From assembly GCA_037176725.1 (NCBI GenBank), contig JAZBRS010000029.1, positions 124,777,001-124,841,000 of the forward strand: a stretch of DNA of 64,000 bases, given 5' to 3'. This stretch comes from Posidonia oceanica (taxonomy: Eukaryota; Streptophyta; Magnoliopsida; Alismatales; Posidoniaceae). Positions 32,699 through 44,219 of this stretch are shown here, piece by piece. How positions within the stretch are numbered: position 1 is the stretch's first letter; each line of letters starts with the position of its first letter. The notes beneath the pieces are model-generated. The model had not been told where the DNA came from, did no database searches, and worked only from the letters and a program-made list of their open reading frames with translations. Both the position numbers and the translations under genes were made by a program.

Positions 32699-32756
32699 AT
32701 TGGACGCTAGAGCCAGCAGCGTCCAACGTTGAACGCTAAAGGCTCTGGCGTCCAAC
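32699..32756. repeat. 29-bp dyad cluster 4, C LTR
   Basis: Units 32,699-32,727 and 32,728-32,756 (GTTGAACGC in the second). Confidence 0.85.
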
Positions 32757-33091
32757 GATCTAGGCATGCAAACTCACCTGTTCTAAAGGGGGAGCTCAGC
32801 TCTACCCCACCTATATGCATGCAAGCATCTTAGAAGCATGTAAGAGACTAACAGGAGCATGCAAAGGAGACATGGCAAGCATTTAATACAAGGAGGCAAG
32901 ATAAAAGAAGGCATGCATATGAGAACATGAGCTTCAAACTTTAAAAAGGGGATACATGGCTTAAAGGAATCCTAGCAAGCCTAAGCATGGTTGCCTTAGG
33001 GGCCAGGCATCTCTAACTAGGCATGGATCACAAAATAATACTCAAAATATGCATGGAGTAGGCATGGAAGCAAAGCACAGCAAGCAGACAC

Positions 33092-33149
33092 GTTGGACGC
33101 TACGTGAACCAGCGTCCAATGTTGGACGTGGCTCACTCTAGCGTCCAAC
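33092..33149. repeat. 29-bp dyad cluster 5, C LTR
   Basis: Units 33,092-33,120 and 33,121-33,149 with single arm changes. Confidence 0.85.
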
Positions 33150-33331
33150 ACAGGCAGGAGACAAATTGATCATTAAGCATGCAAAAAGCAATCAAACATG
33201 CATGGAACAAGTTAAAAAACATGGTATAATATCAGGGAGCGTTAAAAGGAGGCAAATAGCATATGCTTGCAAGAAAGCATGCAAAGGAAAAGCATGGGAA
33301 GCATTCAAACCAAGACAAAGCAAAGCAGGAC

Positions 33332-33388
33332 GTTGGACGCCGGCCTATGCTACGTCCAATGTTGGACGCACCAGTTGGTGCGTCCAAC
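33332..33388. repeat. Dyad cluster 6 (29 + 28 bp), C LTR
   Basis: Unit 33,332-33,360 then 33,361-33,388. The second has a 10-nt loop (ACCAGTTGGT), as in cluster 6 of B. Confidence 0.85.
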
Positions 33389-34060
33389 ACACTGAACTTC
33401 CTCTTGGATGTGAATCACATCCAAAAGAAAGTAAAAACTTGTAAAAAAGGCATGGGGACATAGCACTATGCATGCATGACTATAGGGGATAGGTGGCTTA
33501 CCGTTTTGCGGGCTGGAACGCTGGGTCGACGAAGTTCGCCGGAGTTGCAGGTGTGCTGCGGCAGCAAGTTCGGCGAGGTCTCCTGGGTAGCTCGGAGCAC
33601 CGGAGGAGCTTGCAGCTGCTTGCAGACGAAGATGGGAGTCACTTCTTGCTCTCAGAAGTGGAAATTCTCTCCTAAGCTCTGTGTGGTGAGAGTGGCAATG
33701 GGTTGAAGTTGCTGGTTTTGTGCAAATGCTGCATGGGTTCTTGGACTTGGCAGAGGATTTGCAGGCCGAATTGAGGCTTTGGCAGGTGCGGGTGAGAGTG
33801 TAGAGGAAGGCGTGGGCATTGGCAGGAGGGCAGCGGAGGCAAGGCGGTGGCTGACACGGCCGGCGAAAGTCAGGCCTGTCAGTGAGGTGCTTAGAGGGCG
33901 GGTTTTGGGCTGAAATAGGAGGAGATGGGTAGTAAGTGAGGCTTGGAAGGTAGTGGCTGGCGTGGAGCGAAGGAAGGGATGGGTAGTAAGTGTGGGGAGG
34001 CAGTGGAGTGGACGGGCGGTGAGCAGAAGGGGGCGGAGCTGCCGCTGCTGCACTCAAGTC

Positions 34061-34176
34061 ATTGGACGCCAGACCAGAGCGCGTCCAACATTGGACGCCA
34101 GACTAGAGCACGTCCAACGTTGGACGCTAGCATAGGCCGCGTCCAACATTGGACGCTGCCTATTCCAGCGTCCAAC
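34061..34176. repeat. 29-bp dyad cluster 7 (four units), C LTR
   Basis: Units start at 34,061, 34,090, 34,119 and 34,148, exactly 29 bp apart. The same cluster has three and two units in the two LTRs of B, so unit number varies. Confidence 0.92.
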
Positions 34177-34880
34177 ACACTTAGGTGGCATAAGCTGCAA
34201 ATGGGCTTAGGTTTGGGCCTAGAAGTGTTGTAAAAGATGCAAATAGCTTAGGTAAGGGCTTCTAGGGTTTGGGGTGAGGTTTGGGTTTGGAAATGGGCTA
34301 GAAAATGGGTTAGAAAAGGGGATGCCAATCCAGAGACCACACGAGCCTGCAAAAAAGAACTACCAACTTCCAGGCTGTCAGAATGGGGTGTCTACACCAT
34401 GCATGGAAAATAAACGTGTTATCTATGTGCTCAGCAACACTGTTAGTGTTCTGAACTGGGCAGACCCTGGTTCGTGAGAACTCTTAGGCAGTAAGCATCA
34501 TAGCCCTAAATGCAGATGCAGGCGATAAGGCAAAACTGCGGGGAAAACCAAGTAATGCAAACGACATGCAAGCGATAAAGCAAAGCAGGTGCGGAAAACG
34601 ATGCAAAACGCGGGAAACAATGCAAGGCACCGAAAACGATGCATGGTGCAGAAAATGATGCAAAAGGGGCACGAAAAATTATGCAGGGTATGGAAAACGA
34701 TGCAACGGAGCGGAAAATGATGCAAAACGCGAAAAACAGGGTGAAACAGGGTGCAAGACTAAAACAAAGGGTTGGGCAACATGCATAGGGGTCGCAGCAA
34801 GCATTAGAAGCCATAAAACGCAGAAAGCGAGGAGCGAAGCAAAATCGGCGTTTTAAAACTAAGTCAAGCCAACCGCAAGT

Positions 34881-34938
34881 GTTGGACGCTGGCAACAACG
34901 GCATCCAACGTCGGACGTTGCCATTGCTGGCGTCCAAC
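34881..34938. repeat. 29-bp dyad cluster 1, B 5' LTR
   Basis: Units 34,881-34,909 and 34,910-34,938, more decayed than in the 3' LTR (GCATCCAAC, GTCGGACGT). Confidence 0.85.
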
Positions 34939-35121
34939 AACTGCTGGAGGCAGACAGCATGCAACATTTTAGAAAACAATGCATTCTAACTATATGGATG
35001 CAATACAGATGCAAATATATAGCTAAATGGGTGCATGACATGCAAGACTAACCTAACAGAAGATTAGAAGAGGAATCAGAGCAAGGAGCAAGCTAGGATC
35101 AAAGATCAAAACAAGCAGGTT

Positions 35122-35179
35122 GTTGGATGCCTGTAGGCTTGGCGTCCAACGTTAGACGCCAGAGGGACAGGCGTCTAAC
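35122..35179. repeat. 29-bp dyad cluster 2, B 5' LTR
   Basis: Units 35,122-35,150 and 35,151-35,179; the second shows the paired change GTTAGACGC/GCGTCTAAC. Confidence 0.88.
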
Positions 35180-35353
35180 ACAGACCAGAAGACAGGGAGA
35201 GAAAGAAGCATACAAAAAGCAAAATAAAAATGGGGACATGCATTTGGACTATTGGAGATGAGCATAGGGCAGACATGCAAGCATGGGATCACACAAAAAA
35301 ACCAAAAAGCTTACCAGCTACAGCTTGTGCCAGGCCAGAGGCACAACCAGGTC

Positions 35354-35411
35354 ATTGGACGCGAGTTAGGCCAGTGTCCAATGTTGGACGCCTGCACCAG
35401 CAGCATACAAT
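35354..35411. repeat. 29-bp dyad cluster 3, B 5' LTR
   Basis: Units 35,354-35,382 (ATTGGACGC/GTGTCCAAT) and 35,383-35,411 (GTTGGACGC/GCATACAAT). Confidence 0.8.
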
Positions 35412-35581
35412 GCCCTGGGAGACACAACCCATAAAAACTTGCCTAAAATAGCAAATAATCTAATGAAGGATGAAGAGCAGTTGAAAAGGAAGCTATACAT
35501 GCATAGGAACACAGAAGACATGCAAAGAATCAAAATCAGGGCATTATGCAAGCTTTAAACAATAGAATGGGGGGCTGGGAC

Positions 35582-35639
35582 GTTAGACGCTAGAGCCAGC
35601 AGCGTCCAACGTTGGACGTTGAAGGCTCTGGCGTCCAAC
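35582..35639. repeat. 29-bp dyad cluster 4, B 5' LTR
   Basis: Units 35,582-35,610 and 35,611-35,639. Confidence 0.88.
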
Positions 35640-35964
35640 GACCAAAGCATGCAGACCTACCTGTACTAAAGGGGGAGCTCAGCTCTAACCCCACTTATAT
35701 GCATGCAGACATACTAAAGCATACCAGAGCAAAAGGAAGCATCCACAGTAAACATTTAACTTATGGAAAGCAAGAAAGAGGAAAGCATGCATAGGAGATA
35801 AAAGATTAAAACTTTGCAAGAAGGAGCAAGCAACTTGAAAGGACCTAGCAAACCTAAGCATGGTTGCCATAGGGGCCAGGCATCTCTAAGCAAGCATGGA
35901 TCATAAGCAAATATCAAAAATAAGCAAGGTGTAGGCATGGCAGCAAGCTACAACTAACAGAGGT

Positions 35965-36022
35965 GTTGGACGCTAGGCAAACTAGCATCCAACGTTGGAC
36001 GCGGCTCACCCAGACGTCCAAT
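35965..36022. repeat. 29-bp dyad cluster 5, B 5' LTR
   Basis: Units 35,965-35,993 and 35,994-36,022. Confidence 0.85.
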
Positions 36023-36203
36023 GCAGACAGGAAGCAAGATGAACTTAAATCATGCACAAGGCTTAGGCATGGATCAAAGCATGGATATAGGCATGGTATG
36101 ACATTAGAAAACAAATAAAGGAGGCATGTAGCATGGATTCGCAAAAGAACCAACAATAACAAAGCATGGGGAGCAACAGAACAAGAGCAAGGCCAGACAG
36201 GGT

Positions 36204-36260
36204 GTTGGACGCCGGGCTATGCCGCGTCCAACGTTGGACACACCAGCTGGTGCGTCCAAC
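36204..36260. repeat. Dyad cluster 6 (29 + 28 bp), B 5' LTR
   Basis: Unit 36,204-36,232 then 36,233-36,260 with a 10-nt ACCAGCTGGT loop. Confidence 0.85.
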
Positions 36261-36957
36261 ACACTGAACTCTCTTCTGGCCACGAATCGCGGCCAAAAGG
36301 ATTCAAAAAATTATGAAAATGCATGGGAACATATTAATAGGCATGCAAGAGCTACGGGGATAGAGGGCTTACCGTTTGACGGCCTGGAATGGCGGTTCCA
36401 CCTCGCTTGCCGGCGTTGCTGATGTAGCGGCAGGAGCTACTCCGGCGAGGTCGCATGAGCTACTGGAAGCTCTGGAGAGGTCGGCAACAGGTCGAGAGGG
36501 AAGGTGGATGATCACTCTTGCTCTCGGAGGTGGCGAATTCTCTCTTGGCTCTGTGTGGTGAGTGGTGTAATGGCATGAAGTTGCGGTTTTGTTCAGCTCG
36601 CATGGGTTCAAGTGCTAGCAGGCAAAGTTGCAAGCCAAATTCTGGCAATTGCAGGTGGTGGCAGGTGCGGGTGAGTGTGGGGAAGCCACGAGGATTGTCA
36701 AGGGAGGGCATGGGTGCTGTCAAAAGGCCGGTAAGATCAGGGCCGTGGCAGGTGCAGGCGGCGAAAGTCAGCTGCTGGCAGTGAGGGCTTAGAGAGCGGT
36801 TTTGGTGCTGATGGGGAGAAGATGGGTGGTAACTTGGGCTTGGAAGGTAGTGGATGGCGTGGAGTGGGAGAGGGGACAGGTAATAAGTGCGGGGAGGCGG
36901 TGGAGTGGACGGGTGGTGAACCGAAGGGGGCGGAGCAGCCGCTGCTGCAACCAAGTC

Positions 36958-37015
36958 GTTGGACGTCGGAGCAGGAGGCGTCCAACGTTGGACGCTGCCT
37001 ATTCCAGCGTCCAAC
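36958..37015. repeat. 29-bp dyad cluster 7 (two units), B 5' LTR
   Basis: Units 36,958-36,986 and 36,987-37,015. One unit fewer than the 3' LTR of the same element. Confidence 0.88.
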
Positions 37016-37235
37016 ACACTCAGTTGGCCAAAGCTGCAAACAGGCTTGGGCTTGGGCCTAGAAGGGTTTTAAATGTTGTAAAAGATTGGGTTAAGGCTTC
37101 TAGGGTTTGGGCAAGGTTTTGGGCTTGGAAAATGGGTAAGAAAATCGGTTAGGAAAAGGAATGCCATTCCAAAGTCCACACGAGCCTGCGAAAAAAAACA
37201 ACCAACTTCGAGGCTGTCAAAATGGGGTGTCTACA

Positions 37236-37240
37236 CTATG
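37236..37240. other. Target-site duplication CTATG, right copy (element B)
   Basis: Perfect match to 6,170-6,174. The linker of element A continues immediately afterwards with TTGCGGATGCTG. Confidence 0.9.
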
Positions 37241-38124
37241 TTGCGGATGCTGATGCTGCGGGTGCTAATGCTTGCTGTGCTGCTGATGCTGATGCTTGCT
37301 GTGCTAATGCTGCTAGTGCTGATGATGCTGATGCTTGCTGTGCTATTGATGTTGATGCTTGCGGTGCTTCTAATGCTGATGCTTGCAGTGCTTCTAATGC
37401 TGATACTTGCGGTGCTTCTAATGTGCTTGCAGGGAATATGTCAAGCAGGCGACTGATCTGCATACTGCCGCTTGCTGCACTACCTGAGTGGGGCATGCAT
37501 TGCACAAACCATCTAGACCCACCCCCCGGCTGCAGGGTGATCAGCTCATCTGGTCTAGCTGTTGCTGCAAGATCCTCTTCTAGGACCATGATAGAGGTGT
37601 GGTCCTTTTGTGGGGAGGGATCCGTGACCACGGCTTTCCCTTTCCTCGCTGTCTGATATTCTGTAATGTCCTCTGCTACGGACACAAGTTGCTCTTCGAA
37701 CAGCTGCTCCAAGTCCCCCATCGCAAAGTCAACCTCAGCCTCTGCAACCGCTGCTTCCTCCTCATCCAAGGGAGAGTTGACGTAGTAGGCAACGGGTGAC
37801 CTCTGGCTCTTGGGCAACCGCTAGGCCTGCTGCTGCTTGGGGCACCTGCTTTACTGCTGTTGGGTAGGCTGCCAAGGTCACTACTGCTGCTAGAGGGGAG
37901 GCACAAGTGCTCCTCCGGAGGACCGATGGCTGGGCTACTGTACTTGGGGACAAAACGCCGGTGCCCATGGGTGACAATGGTTGTCTCCTAGTAGCGGCAG
38001 CAAGAATCCTCCATAAAGCGGGATCTGCTGAAGCTGACAGCGATGTGCTTGATAGAACCACCTGGTTTGCTTGTGGCACTGTCAATGATGCAGGCCGAGT
38101 CACGCTGCCGTCTGATCCAACTGA
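37241..38124 (-). pseudogene. Protease-RT linker of element A, proximal half
   Basis: The open frame 37,817-37,236 starts with an acidic block (GDLEQLFEEQLVSVAEDITE) like the one in element B, followed by a Gln/Ala/Ser-rich tail that runs straight into the B insertion. A frameshift separates it from the protease frame (38,125-39,696). The A and B linkers are homologous, but their repeats differ (QASA versus QHA types). Confidence 0.8.
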
Positions 38125-39696
38125 CTACACCTTCAGAGAAGGTGATTTCCATTCTGGAGCGGCTGCGGTCACAAGTGGATTGTTGGACAGTGCTGGAGGG
38201 CATGCTCCTGACCCCGGAGGTGCTGTTGTGGCTGTCGGTGACATTGGTGAAGCTGTAGGAAGAGGAGAAACTATCAATCCCGCTATAGGGCCCATTAAGT
38301 CTGCTGCTACGTCAGTGAGTGCCAAGCAAACTGACCGAGATGCTGTCATGCTAAGCTGATCCTTACTGCTAGTTGGGGCTACCTCAACTATGCCAAACTG
38401 CTCCTCATCCGAGTAGTAGTCCTCAATGCAGACCCATTCTTCTATCAGCAGTGGAGAGCTTAAGCATGACACTTGCTGTGCTGTGACTTCACTGCTGTTT
38501 GAATCCAAGGTACTTGCACTGGTAAAGTTAGTGAGGTCCCGCGGGATGGCGATGCTTTGATCCTTGGGCTGCATGCATTTATCTTTGCTGGACTGTAGGT
38601 CATATCCGAGTCCTTCGGAGTCTCTGCGCTCTACTGCTTTGACCGGCTCAGCGATTCCCTGGCCGTATCGCCCGAGCGGCGTTCCCTTAACATAGTCCCA
38701 CCTGTGACAGACGTTTTCGACCATCCGAAAGGGGTTGTTGTGAATGACCAAGGAGTTGACGCGTTCAAGATTGGGTATAAAGTGAACCAGCTCACACCGA
38801 TTAACTCGATACAAAGCATCTGAAAGCTCAGGGTCAAAAGGGATAGTCTGCGAAGAGATGAGTGCAGCCACCTCGATCTGCTCCTTCTCGAAGTTTTCTG
38901 CCATGACAACGATAACATCATCGCCACGACGAAACTTGATCATGCGGTGGAGGGTCGAGGGGATGACCTGATGCTTATGCAGCCAAGGGCGCCCAAGCAG
39001 GAAATTGAAGTTAGGCTCCAAGTCGAAAATATAGAATTCCACATCAAATGTGACCGAGCCAATGATGAGAGGAATAATCAAAATCTCTAGAGCGTCATGG
39101 TGGGTGTTATCAAAAGCTATCATTCCCTTTATCGCCGGGGTGATATCCTTGGCTTTGAATCCGAGCCTGGTTGCAGTGCGCAAGGGACAGACATTAAGGC
39201 TTGATCTGTTATCAACCAGCGATAAGGGAATGCGAAAGTTTTTGTATTGCATCGTGACAAACAAGGGCTGGTTGTGATTAATCCCCACCGGAGGCAGCTC
39301 ATCGCTCATGAAAGAGATAATCTGGGGCTCCGCGATGACGCCAACCATGCTTTCCAGGGCTGCAGGTTCTATAGCTTGGGACACATGGGCTGCTTGGAAC
39401 GCTCGGAGGAAAGCCTCGCAGTGTTCAGAAGAGGAGTGTATAAGGTCCCAAATTGAAATGTCTGCTTTAACCCTCCTAAGCTGGGAGGTGATGTCGGCCT
39501 TGTGGTGCGGCTTTTTGGTGGTAGAAGGAGGTGCTTTGGGGGTAGGCTCTACTGGGCTAGGTGCAAGGAGTTGGCCTGATGCTAGAGGTGCTGCAGGTTG
39601 GCTTGCTGGTGGGGGTACAGCGGTGCTAGACGGCTGGGCCTTACCACCGGTGCTGGGGGCTTGTAGACCCTCCCCGGTCACATGACTTCCGCACAC
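38125..39696 (-). pseudogene. Aspartic protease of element A
   Basis: The longest open retroelement frame in the window, about 520 codons. A Pro/Ser-rich lead is followed by LRRVKADISIWDLIHSSSEH, the active-site motif LSLVDNRSSLNVCPL with Asp162 (Arg where Gly is usual two residues on), NFLLGRPWLHKHQVIPSTLH and the G-patch-like KGTPLGRYGQGI...EGLGY block. The frame differs from the flanking gag and linker frames, so single-base indels lie on both sides. The display start is not an authentic initiator, since protease is made as part of the polyprotein. It is more intact than the copy in B, except for the altered active-site neighbour. Confidence 0.88.
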
Positions 39697-42398
39697 GTTT
39701 CCGTGGCGTAGTTGTAGGGCACGCGATGGGGGTCTCAGGTTAAGTTAATAACCGCGGGAGCCTGTGCTACAAGCACAAGAGGGCTACGGGGCCATATGCT
39801 GGGCGAGGGGGAAATGGGTGATGCTGCTGGTAGGTTGCCGGAGGCCCTGGCTGAGACCTAGCTAGTAGGCTGACTGGGGGTCTACCTAAAAGGGAGGCAG
39901 GGGTTTGGGCCTGCGGTCTTGCCTGGAGGTGTACAGGGGCAGGGGCTTGAGGATGCATGGTAAGGAGCACGGCAGAGCGCCCCGACTTGGCACGCGATCG
40001 GATCATAAGAATCCCCGACTTGGAGCCGACAATGGCCGCATGATAGAGAGAGAGGGAAGGGCTCTGAGACATCATGAATGAGCTCAGAGGGGTCTACCAT
40101 AGACGTAGCAGGCCCAGAAGAGGAGAGAGAATATATTCCCGAGGTCCCCGCGCCTTCCAGATTGGGATGCTCCAGGAGGGGCTGGTGGACGATGCTGGCA
40201 TAAGGGGATGCTAATGCTAGTGCAGGGGCTGATGCTGATGGAGGAGCTAAAGAGGATGCCTCGTGCATGTAGATCGTTATCATTCCCAATTCGATCAAAT
40301 TCTGAATGACGTCCCGTAAAGTGAGGCAACTATTCATCGAGTGCCCTACGACTCGATGAAAGTCGCAAAAAAGATTCGCCTTATGCCAATGCAGAAGTGG
40401 ATTTGGCCTCGGGCAAACCTCAGGAAACCTTAGATATGACGCGACCTTGGGGAGGACGACATTCAGCGGTTCCACTAGTGGGGTGAATTGACACCGCTCT
40501 CTGAATTGTTGCCTTTGCCCTAGGGCTGCGCTTGCCGAACCGGTGCGGCAGGTTACATCGGTTGGGCGGTGTTGGTGATTTGTGGTGTGGGGGTGCCCTA
40601 GGTGCTGGTGCATACACTATCTGATTCGGGGGAGGCCGAACTGCCAGCAGAACTGGTGCGGGCGTGGGTGTGGGTGCGGGGTTGATGTAGGCAACAGCGG
40701 GTTTCGACGAGTCCTTCTTCTTAGGATGGCTATTGGTGCTACCGCTACTGTTGTTGTTGGTGCTGCTGTTGTGCTGCTGGTGTTGCTACTCATGGCTGCC
40801 TGCTTGGCAAACGCAGAGAGCACCGGGAAGTTGCCACTCCGTAGCAAACTCTCCACGTGGGTGCCAACCCGAATCAGTGTTGTGAAGGTCGTGACGGGTT
40901 GAATGCTGAGTAGAGCCCCAGTAGCGGGCTGCGCACCTCTGATCACAATCTTGAGGGACTCCTCGTTAAAGGGTCCATCTTGAACTTGCGAAGCAAGGGC
41001 GCACTAGCAGCCGACATACTCCCCAAACGGCTCGCTGGGGTTCTGCTTTGTTGCGACCAGGTCCGCACGCTTGGGGACTAGGTCCAGGTTGAAGGAATAT
41101 TGTCCCAGGAATGCCTGGCTGAGGTCGTTCCACATCTTGATGGTGGCCATATCAAGTGAGGTGAACCACTTGAGCGCAGGGCCAGTTAGACTTTTCTGAA
41201 ACAAGCAGATAAGCAACCTCTCGTCAATCTAAAGCTGAGCAAGATCTCTGCAGTATGCCTTCAGGTGTGCGATTGGACAGCCTCTACTATTGTATTTTTC
41301 AAAGACCGGGATGCGAAACATCGGTGGGAGCACCACCTCTGGGAAGTAACAGAGGTCCCGAAACTAGTAGGACTGGAGATCTGTATCCTGCACTTATCGA
41401 AGTGCTTTCTTCAGAATGGCGAACCTGTCATCGTTGGATTCTAGAGCTACTGCCAAAGGAGGTGGTGCAGCAGGGGTAGGGGCCACATACGCAGAAAAGG
41501 ACGCACCGAGGTGCTCCTCCAGGTCCACCATCGCGTCGCCTGGTGGAGCGACGGGATGGGTGACATATCCGTGCAGATGTGCTGTGGGTGCAGGAAAATA
41601 TGCTGGGGTAGGGGATTGCTGATGCAGGGGGTAGGAATAACTAGCATGCTGAGAGGTAGGTGATGCAGAGTGCTGGAGCGTTAGTTGCTGCACCGACACG
41701 GTGCTGAGCGGCGGGCCTGAGGGGTACTATGCTCCAACCAGCCCAAAGGACTGGCCACCAGGTGGTGGAGGAGGATGCTGTGCAATGTGTTGTGCATATG
41801 TAGGAAGCGGAAGCTGAGCCCCCATCGCCGGAGCAGTGAGTAGCTGGGGCGATGGTCTAGGCAGGAGTGTAGAAGGGAATGACTGTGATGCAAATGCAGG
41901 CCGCAGCGGGGCCTCGGAAGCAGCAAGAGTGAAGGAAGGGCGAAGAGATAAAGCCATGCCCTGCAGTCTCTGGGCAGTCTCCATCAGCTACCGATACTGC
42001 ACCTCAGGGGACCCGTCAATAGGTATGCTGAGTTGCAGGGCCGGCGGGGGACCAGAGTCAAGTGGCCGAGACACAGACTGTCCAAGAGGCGGAGGTCCTA
42101 AGGCGAAAGTCGTCGCAGCAGAGTGGGCATCAGAAGTGACATAGCCCAGGGAAGGAGGGGTCAGAGGCGCCTCCAGAGCATGAGCATGGGTCACCAAGAT
42201 GGGATCGGTGATTGGGTCTAGAGTGGCATGAGTCTGCCAATGTCCTACAGGATGTTGGGGTGCCCTGGGCGATAGAGGAGGAAAACATGGTGTCACCGGA
42301 GGCACAGGGGGAGTGGAAACGAGAGTCGGAGGGGCCGAAGCAGAAATCCCCTCTGGAACAACAGAAGTAAGCATGGGCTCAAGGGTGCGCTGGGCCAT
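39697..42398 (-). pseudogene. Gag of element A
   Basis: ATG at 42,398 (MAQRTLEPM). Same layout as gag of B: a Pro-rich N-terminal half, the core FRIPVFEKYNRGGCPIAHLK and LKWFTSLDMATIKMWNDLSQ, and a CHHC knuckle CDFHRVVGHSMNSC that is intact here. Stops: TAG at 41,988, 41,727 and 41,004, plus stops near 41,394, 41,366 and 41,229. A short out-of-frame stretch lies near 40,500-40,640, and another shift near 40,060 leads to the distal part (40,075-39,767). The 41,727 TAG is at the same codon as the 23,164 TAG of element B; element C has Gln there. Confidence 0.88.
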
Positions 42399-43606
42399 GG
42401 CTGACCGAGAGCGGGTAAGAATAGGGCTGCGACAAGAAGTAAGAGGGTGAATCCTACGAGGAGCTATTATCACGAAGGCAAATAGGTCAGAAGAGGATGG
42501 TCGAGAACGAGTGTCGCGACAGGAGCGTCAGTAAGAGAAAGAACTCGAGCTCCGGCTAAGGAACTCGCTCACTGACCTCTCTGTGACGACAAGGCAAACA
42601 AAAGCAAGGGTTAGAACACGAAAGTAAAATGCAAATGCTTTAATGTATGTCATGAATGCAGATGTATGCTTTCTAGCATGCTCTCCCTCACCAATCTAGT
42701 GTGTCCTAGTAGGCAGTCTACTTCGGATACTCATGGGTGTATGGGTCGCCGACTAAGGCTAGAAAAAGTAGGTCCCACGTCTAAATCCTGGCCCAAAGCT
42801 CAGGTGGTGACGGGATGGTGCGTTGATGGCCTCGACCCTGCTAGAAGCATGGGTGGTACCCTCCACTAGCACCGACGCGACCCCTGATAATGGGGGACGG
42901 ACCGACTGACTTGCGCCATGCCAAAGCATTGGGACAAGAGGCTGGGACTGTCCTTCTCAGACTATAGGTGGACTCAGATGAGAAGAATGCATGCCCTATA
43001 TGATGCTTTATGCAAATGCTTCGAGTTTTATCTTACGCATTTTATTAACTTGAGGGGGGTGCAGGTGTGTTGCAGTCTCTAGTTGCTCCTAGAGTTTATT
43101 TTTTTACTTGCCGTTTTTAGTTAGCCATGGGGGAAGCAATCAGTCTCTAATTGTCCTTAGGCTAAGTGCAGAATGGGAAGAAAATCACCTAGACATGGCA
43201 AGCAAGCAACACAAATCATTGCAAAAGGCATGCGCATGGTATGTGCTAGTGCTGTGGGCATGATAGTGAAGGGAAAACACTTATCATATCAAAAGCAAGT
43301 ATGCATGGCATGTGCGGGTGCAGTGGCATAGTATTGGTGTAAAAGAAAGCATTCACCACTCAAAAGGCATGCATAGTGCGTCAAGCAAGTATTTAGACAT
43401 GCATAGTGCAAGAAATAAAGCAAGAATAAGCGGGTAAGTAAAGCAAGTAAAGGCAGGCAAGTAGTAAAGCATGTAAAGCAAAGCAAGTAATAAAGCATGC
43501 AAACAAGCAAGGCAAGCAGACAGACAAGGCATGCAAAAGCGCAAGGCAGGCGAAGATGCAGAATGCAAGCGGCGAGAAAGCCAGAAGCGAAAGCCAGAGT
43601 ACAAGC
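42399..43606 (-). other. Leader of element A
   Basis: Homologous to 23,794-24,961. Includes the stem-loop CTTCTCA (42,953-42,959) / TGAGAAG (42,979-42,985). No gene is visible. Confidence 0.75.
42953..42985 (-). promoter_or_regulatory. Conserved leader stem-loop, element A
   Basis: Same arms and 19-nt loop length as in elements B and C. Confidence 0.6.
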
Positions 43607-43624
43607 TCCCCAGCAAAGTCACCA
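43607..43624 (-). other. Primer-binding site of element A (decayed)
   Basis: Minus-strand TGGTGACTTTGCTGGGGA, one base from the LTR. It differs from the consensus at three positions, all C-to-T as read on this strand. Confidence 0.75.
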
Positions 43625-44219
43625 CTGTAGTAATCCTGAAATATCGAATCGTCCAAGCACGATGCCAAAGCTCGTGTGCACCGATCGACATTAGGTTCAC
43701 TATATGCGGCGGGATCCGAGGAAGGAAACTTGACTCGGAAATGCTGGCAAAAAGAGGAAAAAGAAATGATAAGACAAATCAGAGTCGCCATCATGTCTAT
43801 TAAATTGGGAGAAAAGGAAAACCAAGGGTAATGCATGGAAAGACATGCAAAACCAGATGCAAAGAGAATGCAAAGAGATGCGATGCAATGCAATGCAATG
43901 CTATGCTATGACTCATGCCTAGGATGAAGGAAATGGTCATTGCGGACCAAGAGAAAGGGTAAGGACTCCTGTTACGCACGAGGAAGGCATCCGAGAATCG
44001 ATCTTTCTTAGGCTATCTCACTCGCAAATGTAGGAAGATGCTTGCCTAATGCCTAAATGCAATGAATGTCTGAATGCATGCTCTAATGTGTGCTTTAAGT
44101 GCTAAGATACGTGCAGGGAATTAAACATGCAAGCTATGTGCTCAGCAACGCTGCTAGTGTTCCGAACGGGCAAGCCCTGGTTCGTGAGAACTCCTAGGCA
44201 GTAAGCATCATCGCTCTAA

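Larger units (their letters stand above)
31040..34396 (-). mobile_element. 5' LTR of element C
   Basis: Runs from TGTGGTAATC (31,040) to GGGGTGTCTACA (34,396), 3,357 bp, next to a PBS. It is related to but distinct from the LTR of B. Its outer end cuts the B LTR exactly before CCATG (34,397-34,401), the likely target-site duplication; the matching left copy has been lost. It contains seven clusters of 29-bp dyad units at the same relative places as in B, a GTGTTAGGCACC word near 31,410 and a telo-box-like AAACCCTAGAAG near 34,260. No genes called. Confidence 0.9.
34397..37235 (-). mobile_element. 5' LTR of element B, second fragment (U3 side)
   Basis: Collinear with 6,632-9,486 and highly similar throughout, ending GGGGTGTCTACA at 37,235 (TG terminus intact, unlike the 3' LTR, which has TA). 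It carries dyad clusters 1-7 in the same order. Together with 24,981-25,297 it forms one LTR split by element C. Directly after it is the CTATG target-site duplication. Confidence 0.9.

Noticed and set aside
34061..34176. CRISPR-like look of the dyad clusters (repeats of 18 bp with 11-nt variable spacers)
   Set aside because: Eukaryotic retrotransposon context, spacers too short, and clusters of only two to four units scattered through LTRs.
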